A DNA stretch of 42,663 bases. It comes from Bacteroidota bacterium (GTDB lineage Bacteria > Bacteroidota > Bacteroidia > Bacteroidales > VadinHA17). The notes beneath the pieces are model-generated. The model made no database searches. It was given only the letters and a program-made list of their open reading frames with translations, and was not told where the DNA came from. The translations under genes and the position numbers were made by a program. Position 1 is the first letter of the stretch. Each line of letters opens with the position of its first letter. This document shows, in pieces, positions 27,293 to 33,909 of the stretch. The stretch spans positions 1-42,663 of the forward strand of contig JAKQPD010000125.1 in the NCBI GenBank assembly GCA_029564935.1, given 5' to 3'.

Positions 27293-28561
27293 ATGAAAAA
27301 GATCATTTATTCATTTATTTTCTTAGCTGTTCTCGCATTTTATTCCTGTTCAGATTCAGCAGTACTGCAGGAAGCCGCTCCCGGATCTGTAAAAGTCTCT
27401 TCCGAACGACTTTTGAGAATTGATAATATGGTTCAGCAGGCCGTTGACAACGGCTGGATCGCCGGAGCTTCCGCATTCATTGCTCGCGATGGAAAGATAG
27501 TTTATAACAAAGCTTTCGGAGTGAGTGATCTGGAAAAGAAAACACCGATGAAACCGGACGATATATTCCGGATATGCTCACAGACAAAGGCGATTGTCAG
27601 CATCGGATTAATGATGTTGTATGAGGAAGGGAAATTCCTCCTTGATGACCCGGTATCGCAATATATTCCGGAATTTGCTGATCCCAGGGTGATTGTAACT
27701 TATAATGAAAAGGATACAACATATACAACAGTTCCGGCAAAACGAGAAATTACTATACGGGACCTTCTTACACATACATCAGGTATCGATTATGCCGGTA
27801 TCGGATCATCAATGATGAATGCTGTTTATGCCAAAGGAGGAATAATGGGAGGATTCGGGAATGACAGGATCCGGATCGGGGATGATATCAAACTTCTCGG
27901 CAGAATGCCACTTGTCCATCATCCGGGAGAGAAGTATACCTATGGTTTGAACGTGGATGTGGTCGGATATCTTATTGAAGTGCTGTCTGGAGAACCACTC
28001 GATCAATTCCTTAAGACCAGGATATTCGATCCCCTGGGAATGGTTGATACATGGTTTTATCTTCCTCCTGAAAAACAGGGCAGACTGGTGAAAGTCAGCA
28101 CTGAAAACAGCAACCATCGTGTCATCCCGGTTCCCCAGGATTCATTTATGATAAACTATCCTTTACTGAAGGGTACATATTTTTCCGGAGGAGCGGGACT
28201 TAGCTCGACCACGAAGGATTATGCGACATTCCTTCAGATGCTCCTGAATAATGGAACTTATAACGGAAAAAGGCTTCTTGCAAGGAGGACTGTGGAACTG
28301 ATCACATCAAATCAGATCGGCGATCTTAACCATGGCCGGAATAAATTCGGGCTGGGATTTGAGATAACAACCGAATACGGACAGGCCGAACTTGGTGTTT
28401 CCGAAGGCAGCTTTTCCTGGGGTGGTTATTATAGCACCACCTATTGGGCAGATCCCAGAGAACGGCTTGTCGGACTGATATTTATGCAGCAGGATCCGCT
28501 GAGCCACGGAGAGATTCAGGATAAATTCAAGGCAATGGTCTACCAGGCGCTGGAAGATTAA
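27293..28561 (+). CDS. Class C beta-lactamase-like serine hydrolase lipoprotein (family S12)
   Basis: A 422-residue lipoprotein (signal ending FYSC, Cys19). The catalytic S-x-x-K motif is Ser96-Q-T-Lys99 in RICSQTKAIVSIGLMML. LLTHTSGIDY, YTYGLNVDVVGYLIEVLSG (candidate Tyr of the second motif), IFDPLGMVDTWFYLP and SWGGYYSTTYWADP (third-motif region) follow. These enzymes include beta-lactamases, D-Ala-D-Ala peptidases and esterases. In a sugar-use context an esterase acting on acetylated glycans is as likely as a cell-wall role. It lies 74 bases after the truncated GH105 and is probably in its operon. It is complete, and directly followed by the 12-bp tandem repeat. Confidence 0.85.
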   Translation: MKKIIYSFIFLAVLAFYSCSDSAVLQEAAPGSVKVSSERLLRIDNMVQQAVDNGWIAGASAFIARDGKIVYNKAFGVSDLEKKTPMKPDDIFRICSQTKAIVSIGLMMLYEEGKFLLDDPVSQYIPEFADPRVIVTYNEKDTTYTTVPAKREITIRDLLTHTSGIDYAGIGSSMMNAVYAKGGIMGGFGNDRIRIGDDIKLLGRMPLVHHPGEKYTYGLNVDVVGYLIEVLSGEPLDQFLKTRIFDPLGMVDTWFYLPPEKQGRLVKVSTENSNHRVIPVPQDSFMINYPLLKGTYFSGGAGLSSTTKDYATFLQMLLNNGTYNGKRLLARRTVELITSNQIGDLNHGRNKFGLGFEITTEYGQAELGVSEGSFSWGGYYSTTYWADPRERLVGLIFMQQDPLSHGEIQDKFKAMVYQALED

Positions 28562-28588
28562 ACAGTCAAAGTTCTTTTTCTAAAAATA

Positions 28589-28684
28589 TACGTCTTATAA
28601 TACGTCTTATAATACGTCTTATAATACGTCTTATAATACGTCTTATAATACGTCTTATAATACGTCTTATAATACGTTTTTTAA
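28589..28684. repeat. 12-bp tandem repeat, seven perfect copies and one degenerate
   Basis: Unit TACGTCTTATAA repeated seven times without change from 28589 to 28672, then TACGTTTTTTAA and a partial unit. It starts 27 bases after the serine hydrolase stop. Each copy carries a stop codon and a TATAAT-like string across the unit border. There are no spacers, so it is not a CRISPR. Confidence 0.9.
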
Positions 28685-28722
28685 TACGTTGATTTTTGTT
28701 ATATTAAATAATAATTGATCCT

Positions 28723-28854
28723 ATGCTTACTCCCTCGGAAATGAAAGACCGTACCCTCAAACTCGTAAATGAGGGTAATTTTATTGAAGGTATCTATAAT
28801 TACTGCGACCGTTGGTGTGAAAAATGTTCATTCACTGCCAGATGCTTAAATTAG
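28723..28854 (+). pseudogene. N-terminal remnant of a cysteine-cluster protein
   Basis: A 43-codon frame: MLTPSEMKDRTLKLVNEG, then FIEGIYNYCDRWCEKC and SFTARCLN. The spacing C-x3-C-x2-C-x5-C looks like a metal-binding cluster. Similar N-termini occur on much longer Bacteroidota proteins of unknown function; this is from memory. After the TAG at 28852-28854 the same frame stays open for 14 more codons (ELDARKFKRPGFDE) before another stop. This supports a broken longer gene rather than a true small protein. Confidence 0.5.
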
Positions 28855-28966
28855 GAATTAGATGCACGGAAATTCAAAAGACCCGGATTTGACGAATAAT
28901 TTGATAATTATGCGGGAAAATCATGTAACTTGGTTTGACATTCTGATAAGGTTAAATTAAAAAGCC

Positions 28967-30346
28967 ATGAAGATTTGTATTAATCCGGTTATCCGAAGAG
29001 ATCATTTCAGATTTTCCTCAATGATCTCATTCATTGCCGGCCTTATGATTCTTACAATTTCCTGTTCACGGACGCCCGTACCATATTCAATCCTGAATAT
29101 TGCCGGGACTGGAGATATCCTCAGCAATTACTCCAAATCATTCCTGCTGACCGCCTATAAGCCTGACAGCCTGGATCCTGCATCAATCGCAGCAAGTCCG
29201 GGGGATCTGTTCATCGCGGACGATTATACCTTTGTTCTTGATAAAAATTTATCAACGACATTTTCTATGAGGGTGCTCAGGGAAGGTCTATATCTGAACG
29301 ATAAGCTTGTATACCTGGAAATACCTGACAATGATGATCTGATTCCATGGTTTGAATCGCTGGAAAATAAGGATCTCTCTGCGTTGCAATTCATAGGATT
29401 AAGGACGGAATTACCCGATAGCTACCTTCCTCATCTTTCCCGTCTTGCTGAGATAAAGCCTGATGTAGGATTATTGTATGAAGGAAGTATAAGGGATATT
29501 AAGGGACTTCTTGAAATCTTTGATCCTCCATACCTGGTTGGTGTAGATTTGCAGCAGAGTGATCTCACCCTTCTTCAGGGAATGAAAAATCTTCAGGTGC
29601 TTGTGGCTTCATTTACCGATTATGTTTCCACGACTCCTTTGCCTGAACTGCCAAAACTTAAGCAACTGGTTCTCACAGACCTTGACAAGAGTTATGAACT
29701 GCCCGCAAACTTCCTGGTCCACAATAAACAACTTGAAAGACTGATCCTGCATAAGCCGGTTAAATTCAACCTGGCTATGCTGGATCCTCTGAAAAACCTT
29801 AAAGAATTGGTTGTAAGGGAATCAGGTGATATTCTGAATCCGGTAATGCTCAACGGACATAAGAAACTTGAAGTCCTTGTGATCGGTGATAAATATGCCG
29901 GTTATGACCTGAATATGATTAAATTGCCCCGCCTGAGATGGATGACTTTCTTTAATAATACGACTCAGCAGGAATTTGATACATTCATCAATTCTCATCC
30001 TTCCCTTGAGGTCATTGAAATGGCCGGTTGTGATACTATTCATAGCCTCCGCGTATTATCAGAACTTGGAAAATTATCATGTCTGACAATAACCGATACT
30101 GTAACTGACATCGGCTCGGTCGCGAAACTTACTAACCTTAAATATCTTTCACTTCCGGCAGCATTTATTGATGATTCAACAAAGCTTGCGGGTATTAAAA
30201 GTTCTCTTCCCGGTACGCGTATAGTAGCAAATGAAGGCTTTTGCCTTGGCTCCGGCTGGATTTTACTCATAATACCACTGGTTCTGATGATAAGATTCTT
30301 CTGCAGAAAAGTCAGGCACGAAGACCACGAAAAGATTACTGTCTGA
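28967..30346 (+). CDS. Leucine-rich-repeat lipoprotein with C-terminal membrane anchor
   Basis: 459 residues. A signal segment ends in LTISC, a possible lipidation Cys. The middle and C-terminal half contain about seven degenerate leucine-rich repeats of about 24 residues: LPELPKLKQLVL, NKQLERLIL, LKNLKELVV, HKKLEVLVI, LPRLRWMTF, LGKLSCLTI, LTNLKYLSL. A hydrophobic segment follows (GWILLIIPLVLMI) and a basic tail (RFFCRKVRHEDHEK). So the LRR domain would lie in the periplasm with the C-terminus in the cytoplasm. The CPBP protease gene starts 9 bases downstream, making a likely two-gene unit. Function not recognised; a sensor or adaptor role is only a guess. Confidence 0.7.
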   Translation: MKICINPVIRRDHFRFSSMISFIAGLMILTISCSRTPVPYSILNIAGTGDILSNYSKSFLLTAYKPDSLDPASIAASPGDLFIADDYTFVLDKNLSTTFSMRVLREGLYLNDKLVYLEIPDNDDLIPWFESLENKDLSALQFIGLRTELPDSYLPHLSRLAEIKPDVGLLYEGSIRDIKGLLEIFDPPYLVGVDLQQSDLTLLQGMKNLQVLVASFTDYVSTTPLPELPKLKQLVLTDLDKSYELPANFLVHNKQLERLILHKPVKFNLAMLDPLKNLKELVVRESGDILNPVMLNGHKKLEVLVIGDKYAGYDLNMIKLPRLRWMTFFNNTTQQEFDTFINSHPSLEVIEMAGCDTIHSLRVLSELGKLSCLTITDTVTDIGSVAKLTNLKYLSLPAAFIDDSTKLAGIKSSLPGTRIVANEGFCLGSGWILLIIPLVLMIRFFCRKVRHEDHEKITV

Positions 30347-30355
30347 CAGGGTGTA

Positions 30356-30997
30356 ATGACTCAGAAGACACACCATTTTATCCTTGCTGAGGCAATTATC
30401 TGCTGCCTCGGATTTATTGTCTTTGCTTATTTTATTCATAATGAATTCCCGGTCAGACTGATATCATTCGGGGGATTGACAATAGCAGGTATCGTTATTG
30501 CCCGGAATCTAAAGTCAGTATCCGATTTACGTAAGATTTCAGGTGGACATGGTGGGGCCTGCAAACTGTTGCTTCTCATTACTTCCGGGGTTATTCTGGG
30601 CATCATTCTTTCTGGACTGTACAGGAGACATCTTGGCATTGAATTATTTCCGCGATCGATCCGTTTCTTTGCTTTTATTGCTGCATTGATCGGTTCCACT
30701 GAAGAGCTGATATTCAGAGGATTCATCCAGGAGCATTTACGAAAGATAAACGGACCTTTCTCAGTTCTTTTTGGCGCCTTGTCACATACCGGATATAAAG
30801 TCTTCCTCTTCCTTTCACCCGCAGTTATTGTCAATGTGGATACAGGTTTTCTGGCTCTCTTCACATTTCTTGCCGGGGTGGTGTTCGGGACCTTAAAATA
30901 CATTTCCGGAAGCCTGATTCCGGCCATTACCGCCCACGCCCTTTTCGATATCATTGTGTATGCAGAATTTGTACAAGCTCCCTGGTGGGTGTGGTAA
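30356..30997 (+). CDS. CPBP-family intramembrane metalloprotease
   Basis: A 213-residue polytopic membrane protein with about six hydrophobic segments. The CPBP (Abi, PF02517-type) signature is present: E116-E117-L-I-F-R121 in STEELIFRGFIQEHL, then FGALSH and the C-terminal AHALFDIIVY, giving the Glu/His set that binds zinc. Known relatives cleave membrane proteins in prenyl-protein processing or bacteriocin self-immunity. The spacing in FGALSH is one residue longer than the common FxxxH. It follows the leucine-rich lipoprotein gene by 9 bases. Intact. Not to be confused with the HEPN-type Abi_2 protein at 9595. Confidence 0.82.
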   Translation: MTQKTHHFILAEAIICCLGFIVFAYFIHNEFPVRLISFGGLTIAGIVIARNLKSVSDLRKISGGHGGACKLLLLITSGVILGIILSGLYRRHLGIELFPRSIRFFAFIAALIGSTEELIFRGFIQEHLRKINGPFSVLFGALSHTGYKVFLFLSPAVIVNVDTGFLALFTFLAGVVFGTLKYISGSLIPAITAHALFDIIVYAEFVQAPWWVW

Positions 30998-31055
30998 ATT
31001 ACTAAAAATCTTCGATGAATTGATGTTAACATATTCCGTGATAACAGAACTTTAT

Positions 31056-31063
31056 TAATTTTG
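31056..31063 (+). promoter_or_regulatory. -7 promoter box for the phosphoglycerate dehydrogenase gene
   Basis: An exact TAATTTTG. No TTTG at the matching upstream distance. It predicts a 5' leader of about 75-80 bases before the ATG at 31148. Confidence 0.4.
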
Positions 31064-31147
31064 GGGCCGGTAAATAAAATCAACCAATCCATGCAGATTT
31101 TATATAAACTGTCGGCCTGGCGCATTTTTTAATTAACTTTTTTGCTG

Positions 31148-32377
31148 ATGAGAAAATATTCGCTTGATAAAAGCAAGATTAAAGTTCTGTTGCTTGAAGG
31201 AATTCATGAGAATGCAAGACAATATTTTATTGAGAACGGGTATACTGATATTGAATGTTACAAGGAGGCTTTATCGCCGAATGAGCTTGAAAAGAAGCTT
31301 GAACATACACATATTATCGGTATCAGGAGCAGGACAGAGCTCAGGCATGATCTTTTTCTCAGGACTCCTAAGCTTTTTGCGATCGGATGTTTCAGTATAG
31401 GGACCAACCAGGTTGACCTTCAGGATGCCAAGATGTACGGAATCCCTGTTTTCAATGCTCCTTTCTCCAATACAAGGTCGGTTGCCGAACTTGTGATAGC
31501 GGAATGTATAATGCTGATGCGCGATATTCCTGAGAAGAGTACGCTTGCACACAACCATATCTGGATGAAGTCCGTTAAGCATTCAGTTGAAGTAAGGGGG
31601 AAAGTACTCGGTATAATCGGATATGGGCATATCGGTTCACAGGTTTCAATTCTTGCCGAAGCTTTCGGAATGGAGGTTTACTATTATGATATTGAGAAGA
31701 AGCTTAGTCTCGGCAATGCAAAGCCGGTTGCCACACTTAAGGATCTGCTGGGTATTGCCGATACGGTAACTGTACATGTTCCTTCTACTGATCTTACAAG
31801 GAATATGATATCAGTGGATGAGGTGGCAGGAATGAAGAAGGGAGCGTGCCTTATCAATGCATCCAGGGGTGATGTTGTTGATTATTCTGCCGTTGCCGCC
31901 GGATTGAAATCCAATCATCTTTCTGGCGTGGCTGCGGATGTATTTCCCAGGGAGCCGGCTTCGAATGATGAACCGTTCTTAAATGAATTGCAGGGATTGC
32001 CAAATGTGATACTTACACCTCATATCGGTGGGAGTACCCTTGAAGCACAGGCCAATATCGGGCTGGAGGTGTCTGAAAAGCTTGTAAAATACAGTGATAC
32101 AGGATCGACAATCGGAGCTGTGAATTTTCCCGAGATTTCATTACAATCCCATAAGACAAAGCAGCGCTTTCTCCATATACACAGAAATATTCCCGGAGTG
32201 CTCCGGGAAGTGAACAATCAGTTCAGTTCAAAAGGCATAAATATTTCTGCGGAATTTCTTCAGACAGATTCCGACATAGGTTATGTTATAATTGAGACCG
32301 ACAGTGAGCTGAACGGGACCATATTAAGCGATCTGAAGAATATCCCTCATACGATACGGACACGCATATTGTATTGA
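31148..32377 (+). CDS. serA: D-3-phosphoglycerate dehydrogenase with ACT domain
   Basis: 409 residues from the ATG at 31148; the TTG six bases earlier is less likely. It catalyses the NAD-dependent oxidation of 3-phosphoglycerate, the first step of serine synthesis, in the cytosol. The substrate-binding N-terminus (KVLLLEGIHENA) is followed by SRTELRHD and FSIGTNQVDL, the NAD-binding GIIGYGHIGSQV, then the catalytic Arg in NASRGDVVDY, Glu in PREPASNDEPF and His in TPHIGGST. A C-terminal ACT domain (HRNIPGVLREVNNQF) suggests feedback by serine, as in the E. coli-type enzyme of about 410 residues. It stands alone, convergent with GH5. This is the clearest housekeeping gene in the window. Confidence 0.92.
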   Translation: MRKYSLDKSKIKVLLLEGIHENARQYFIENGYTDIECYKEALSPNELEKKLEHTHIIGIRSRTELRHDLFLRTPKLFAIGCFSIGTNQVDLQDAKMYGIPVFNAPFSNTRSVAELVIAECIMLMRDIPEKSTLAHNHIWMKSVKHSVEVRGKVLGIIGYGHIGSQVSILAEAFGMEVYYYDIEKKLSLGNAKPVATLKDLLGIADTVTVHVPSTDLTRNMISVDEVAGMKKGACLINASRGDVVDYSAVAAGLKSNHLSGVAADVFPREPASNDEPFLNELQGLPNVILTPHIGGSTLEAQANIGLEVSEKLVKYSDTGSTIGAVNFPEISLQSHKTKQRFLHIHRNIPGVLREVNNQFSSKGINISAEFLQTDSDIGYVIIETDSELNGTILSDLKNIPHTIRTRILY

Positions 32378-32431
32378 TGTTGTAACGCTTTGCATGGCAT
32401 GGTTACTGTAGCCGCGCCATACATGGTGCGA

Positions 32432-33595
32432 TTACTTTCTTTGTAACAATGTCAGTAATTTACTGTCGAGTTTATGTCCGTGCCAGTCGGTATACTCTAT
32501 ATCGGTGCGGCCCGAATCAAGGATGCCGAAGCTTCCTCTGAAATTCCACAGGGCAAATCCGATTCCCGCACTGGTTAGAATGTCGATCACATCACCGAAC
32601 CATGCAAGGAATACATTATGGGGTGTTTTGCTGTAACAGCCGCATTCGCCGCAATGTACACCTATACCTCTGTCCTTAAGGTCGATCCATGGTTTATAGT
32701 ATTCTTCAAGCTGTTCCCTGCCGTAATATTTCCCGTCAATATTTCCCGGCCATACCGGTGTTGGCGCCTGTGACGGATCCTTCCATACCCATGAAGCCTG
32801 ATAATGTGAAATAAGGCCCGGCCAGTAACCGCGGCAGCTCTGCGCAATATTAAGATCAGTGATCTCGGGAGTGGGATCATTGCCGACATTATTCCCGTCA
32901 GCGATTATCAGCCGCTCAGGGCTGGCTGAACGGATTGCTTCCGATGCCCCGAGTATTACTTTCCTGTATGTTTCACCCGGCACGGTGACCTTTTGAGCAT
33001 ACTGATCATTCATGTCTTCTATATATGCAGGTTCGTTCAGAAGATCGAAGCTCAGCTTATCAGAGGAGATACCCTTATACCGTTCAGCCCACATTCCCCA
33101 GTGAGCATTAAAAGCATCCTGGGCTTCCTTATCCTTCCACAGATTGAATGGCTCATGAAATCCTGCATTTATACAGTATCCGGGGGCCCTGTGTAAATTA
33201 AGGCTTACATGCAGATTATATTTGTTTGCCATTGAGATCAGGTTATCAACCTGTTCCAGTACTGACGGGTCATAATTTAAGACTTCATCTTTTGTAATAT
33301 CCCCTGACCTGTCAAAAGAAAGGTATCTCGGGTATGCCATCGGGATCCTTACAAAATCGAAACCCCAGTCGGCCATCCACTTAAGGTCATCTTCAGTTGT
33401 CAGGCTTCCTCCTTCTGGGTTCTGCGGAGGTTCGGGAGAGAACAGATCGAGCAGGTTGAATCCCTTCCAGCGGGGGAGCTTGTTCTTCGTTTCAGTTTGT
33501 GTACTGGAGCATGCATACGATCCGGTAAGAGCGACACCAGCGGCAGCAATTGCGCTGTTCCTGAGAAATGATCGGCGGTTAATGTTGTTTGTCAT
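32432..33595 (-). CDS. Secreted GH5-type glycoside hydrolase
   Basis: 387 residues. The N-terminus NRRSFLRNSAIAAAGVALTG looks like a twin-arginine-type signal, and a Cys at residue 29 could be lipidated. The GH5 (beta/alpha)8 landmarks are LKWMADWGFDFVRIPM, LHVSLNLHRAPGY, the acid/base Glu188 in DLLNEP, and the nucleophile Glu317 in VHCGECG. GH5 covers endoglucanases, mannanases and many others; the subfamily cannot be called by eye. It is convergent with serA. It lies 309 bases from the end of the GH106 gene on the same strand, separated by a 7-bp tandem repeat. Complete. Confidence 0.85.
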   Translation of the reverse strand: MTNNINRRSFLRNSAIAAAGVALTGSYACSSTQTETKNKLPRWKGFNLLDLFSPEPPQNPEGGSLTTEDDLKWMADWGFDFVRIPMAYPRYLSFDRSGDITKDEVLNYDPSVLEQVDNLISMANKYNLHVSLNLHRAPGYCINAGFHEPFNLWKDKEAQDAFNAHWGMWAERYKGISSDKLSFDLLNEPAYIEDMNDQYAQKVTVPGETYRKVILGASEAIRSASPERLIIADGNNVGNDPTPEITDLNIAQSCRGYWPGLISHYQASWVWKDPSQAPTPVWPGNIDGKYYGREQLEEYYKPWIDLKDRGIGVHCGECGCYSKTPHNVFLAWFGDVIDILTSAGIGFALWNFRGSFGILDSGRTDIEYTDWHGHKLDSKLLTLLQRK

Positions 33596-33904
33596 GGGAA
33601 TATGGATTTACATTATTAAAAGACTATAATTAATTAACCACGGAGTTTCACAGAGTTACACAGAGTTTACACTGTTACCAATCTCTTTGTCCCTCAGTTC
33701 TTCCCTGAGCTCTGAGCTCTGCGCCCTGCGCTTATTCTCTTCATCCCTTCGTCACCCTGTTCCTACCGGCCTCACGCCTCACACCTCACACCTCACGCCT
33801 CACACCTCACACCTCACGCCTCACACCTCACACCTCACGCCTCACGCCTCACACCTCACACCTCACGCCTCACACCTCACACCTCACGCCTCACACCTCA
33901 CACC
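33596..33904. other. Intergenic region dominated by a 7-bp tandem repeat
   Basis: 309 bases between GH5 and GH106, both on the minus strand. It contains a TTAACCACGGAG-type run near 33634 (same family as at 21364 and 25457), a stretch rich in CTCTG/TGCGC words, and the 7-bp array from 33770. No coding sequence recognised. Confidence 0.55.
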
Positions 33905-33909
33905 TCACC
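33770..33909. repeat. Twenty tandem 7-bp units CCTCAC(A/G)
   Basis: Twenty uninterrupted units. The last base follows a higher-order order: mostly G-A-A triplets, giving a 21-bp super-period, broken once near 33833-33846 where two G units are adjacent; the final unit ends in C. The stop codon of the minus-strand GH106 gene (33905-33907) lies inside the last unit, so the array starts exactly where that gene ends. Confidence 0.92.

Larger units (their letters stand above)
28562..28966. other. Intergenic region with tandem repeat and gene remnant
   Basis: 405 bases holding a 12-bp tandem repeat (28589-28684) and the remnant of a cysteine-cluster protein (28723-28854). The last 110 bases, before the leucine-rich lipoprotein gene, show no clear promoter. 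Confidence 0.55.

Noticed and set aside
28589-28684. Possible CRISPR array
   Set aside because: Units are 12 bp and directly adjacent, with no spacers and no cas genes nearby.
30436-31125. Long minus-strand open frame over the CPBP gene
   Set aside because: It is antisense to a gene with clear catalytic motifs, and its product is an Arg/Lys-rich low-quality sequence.
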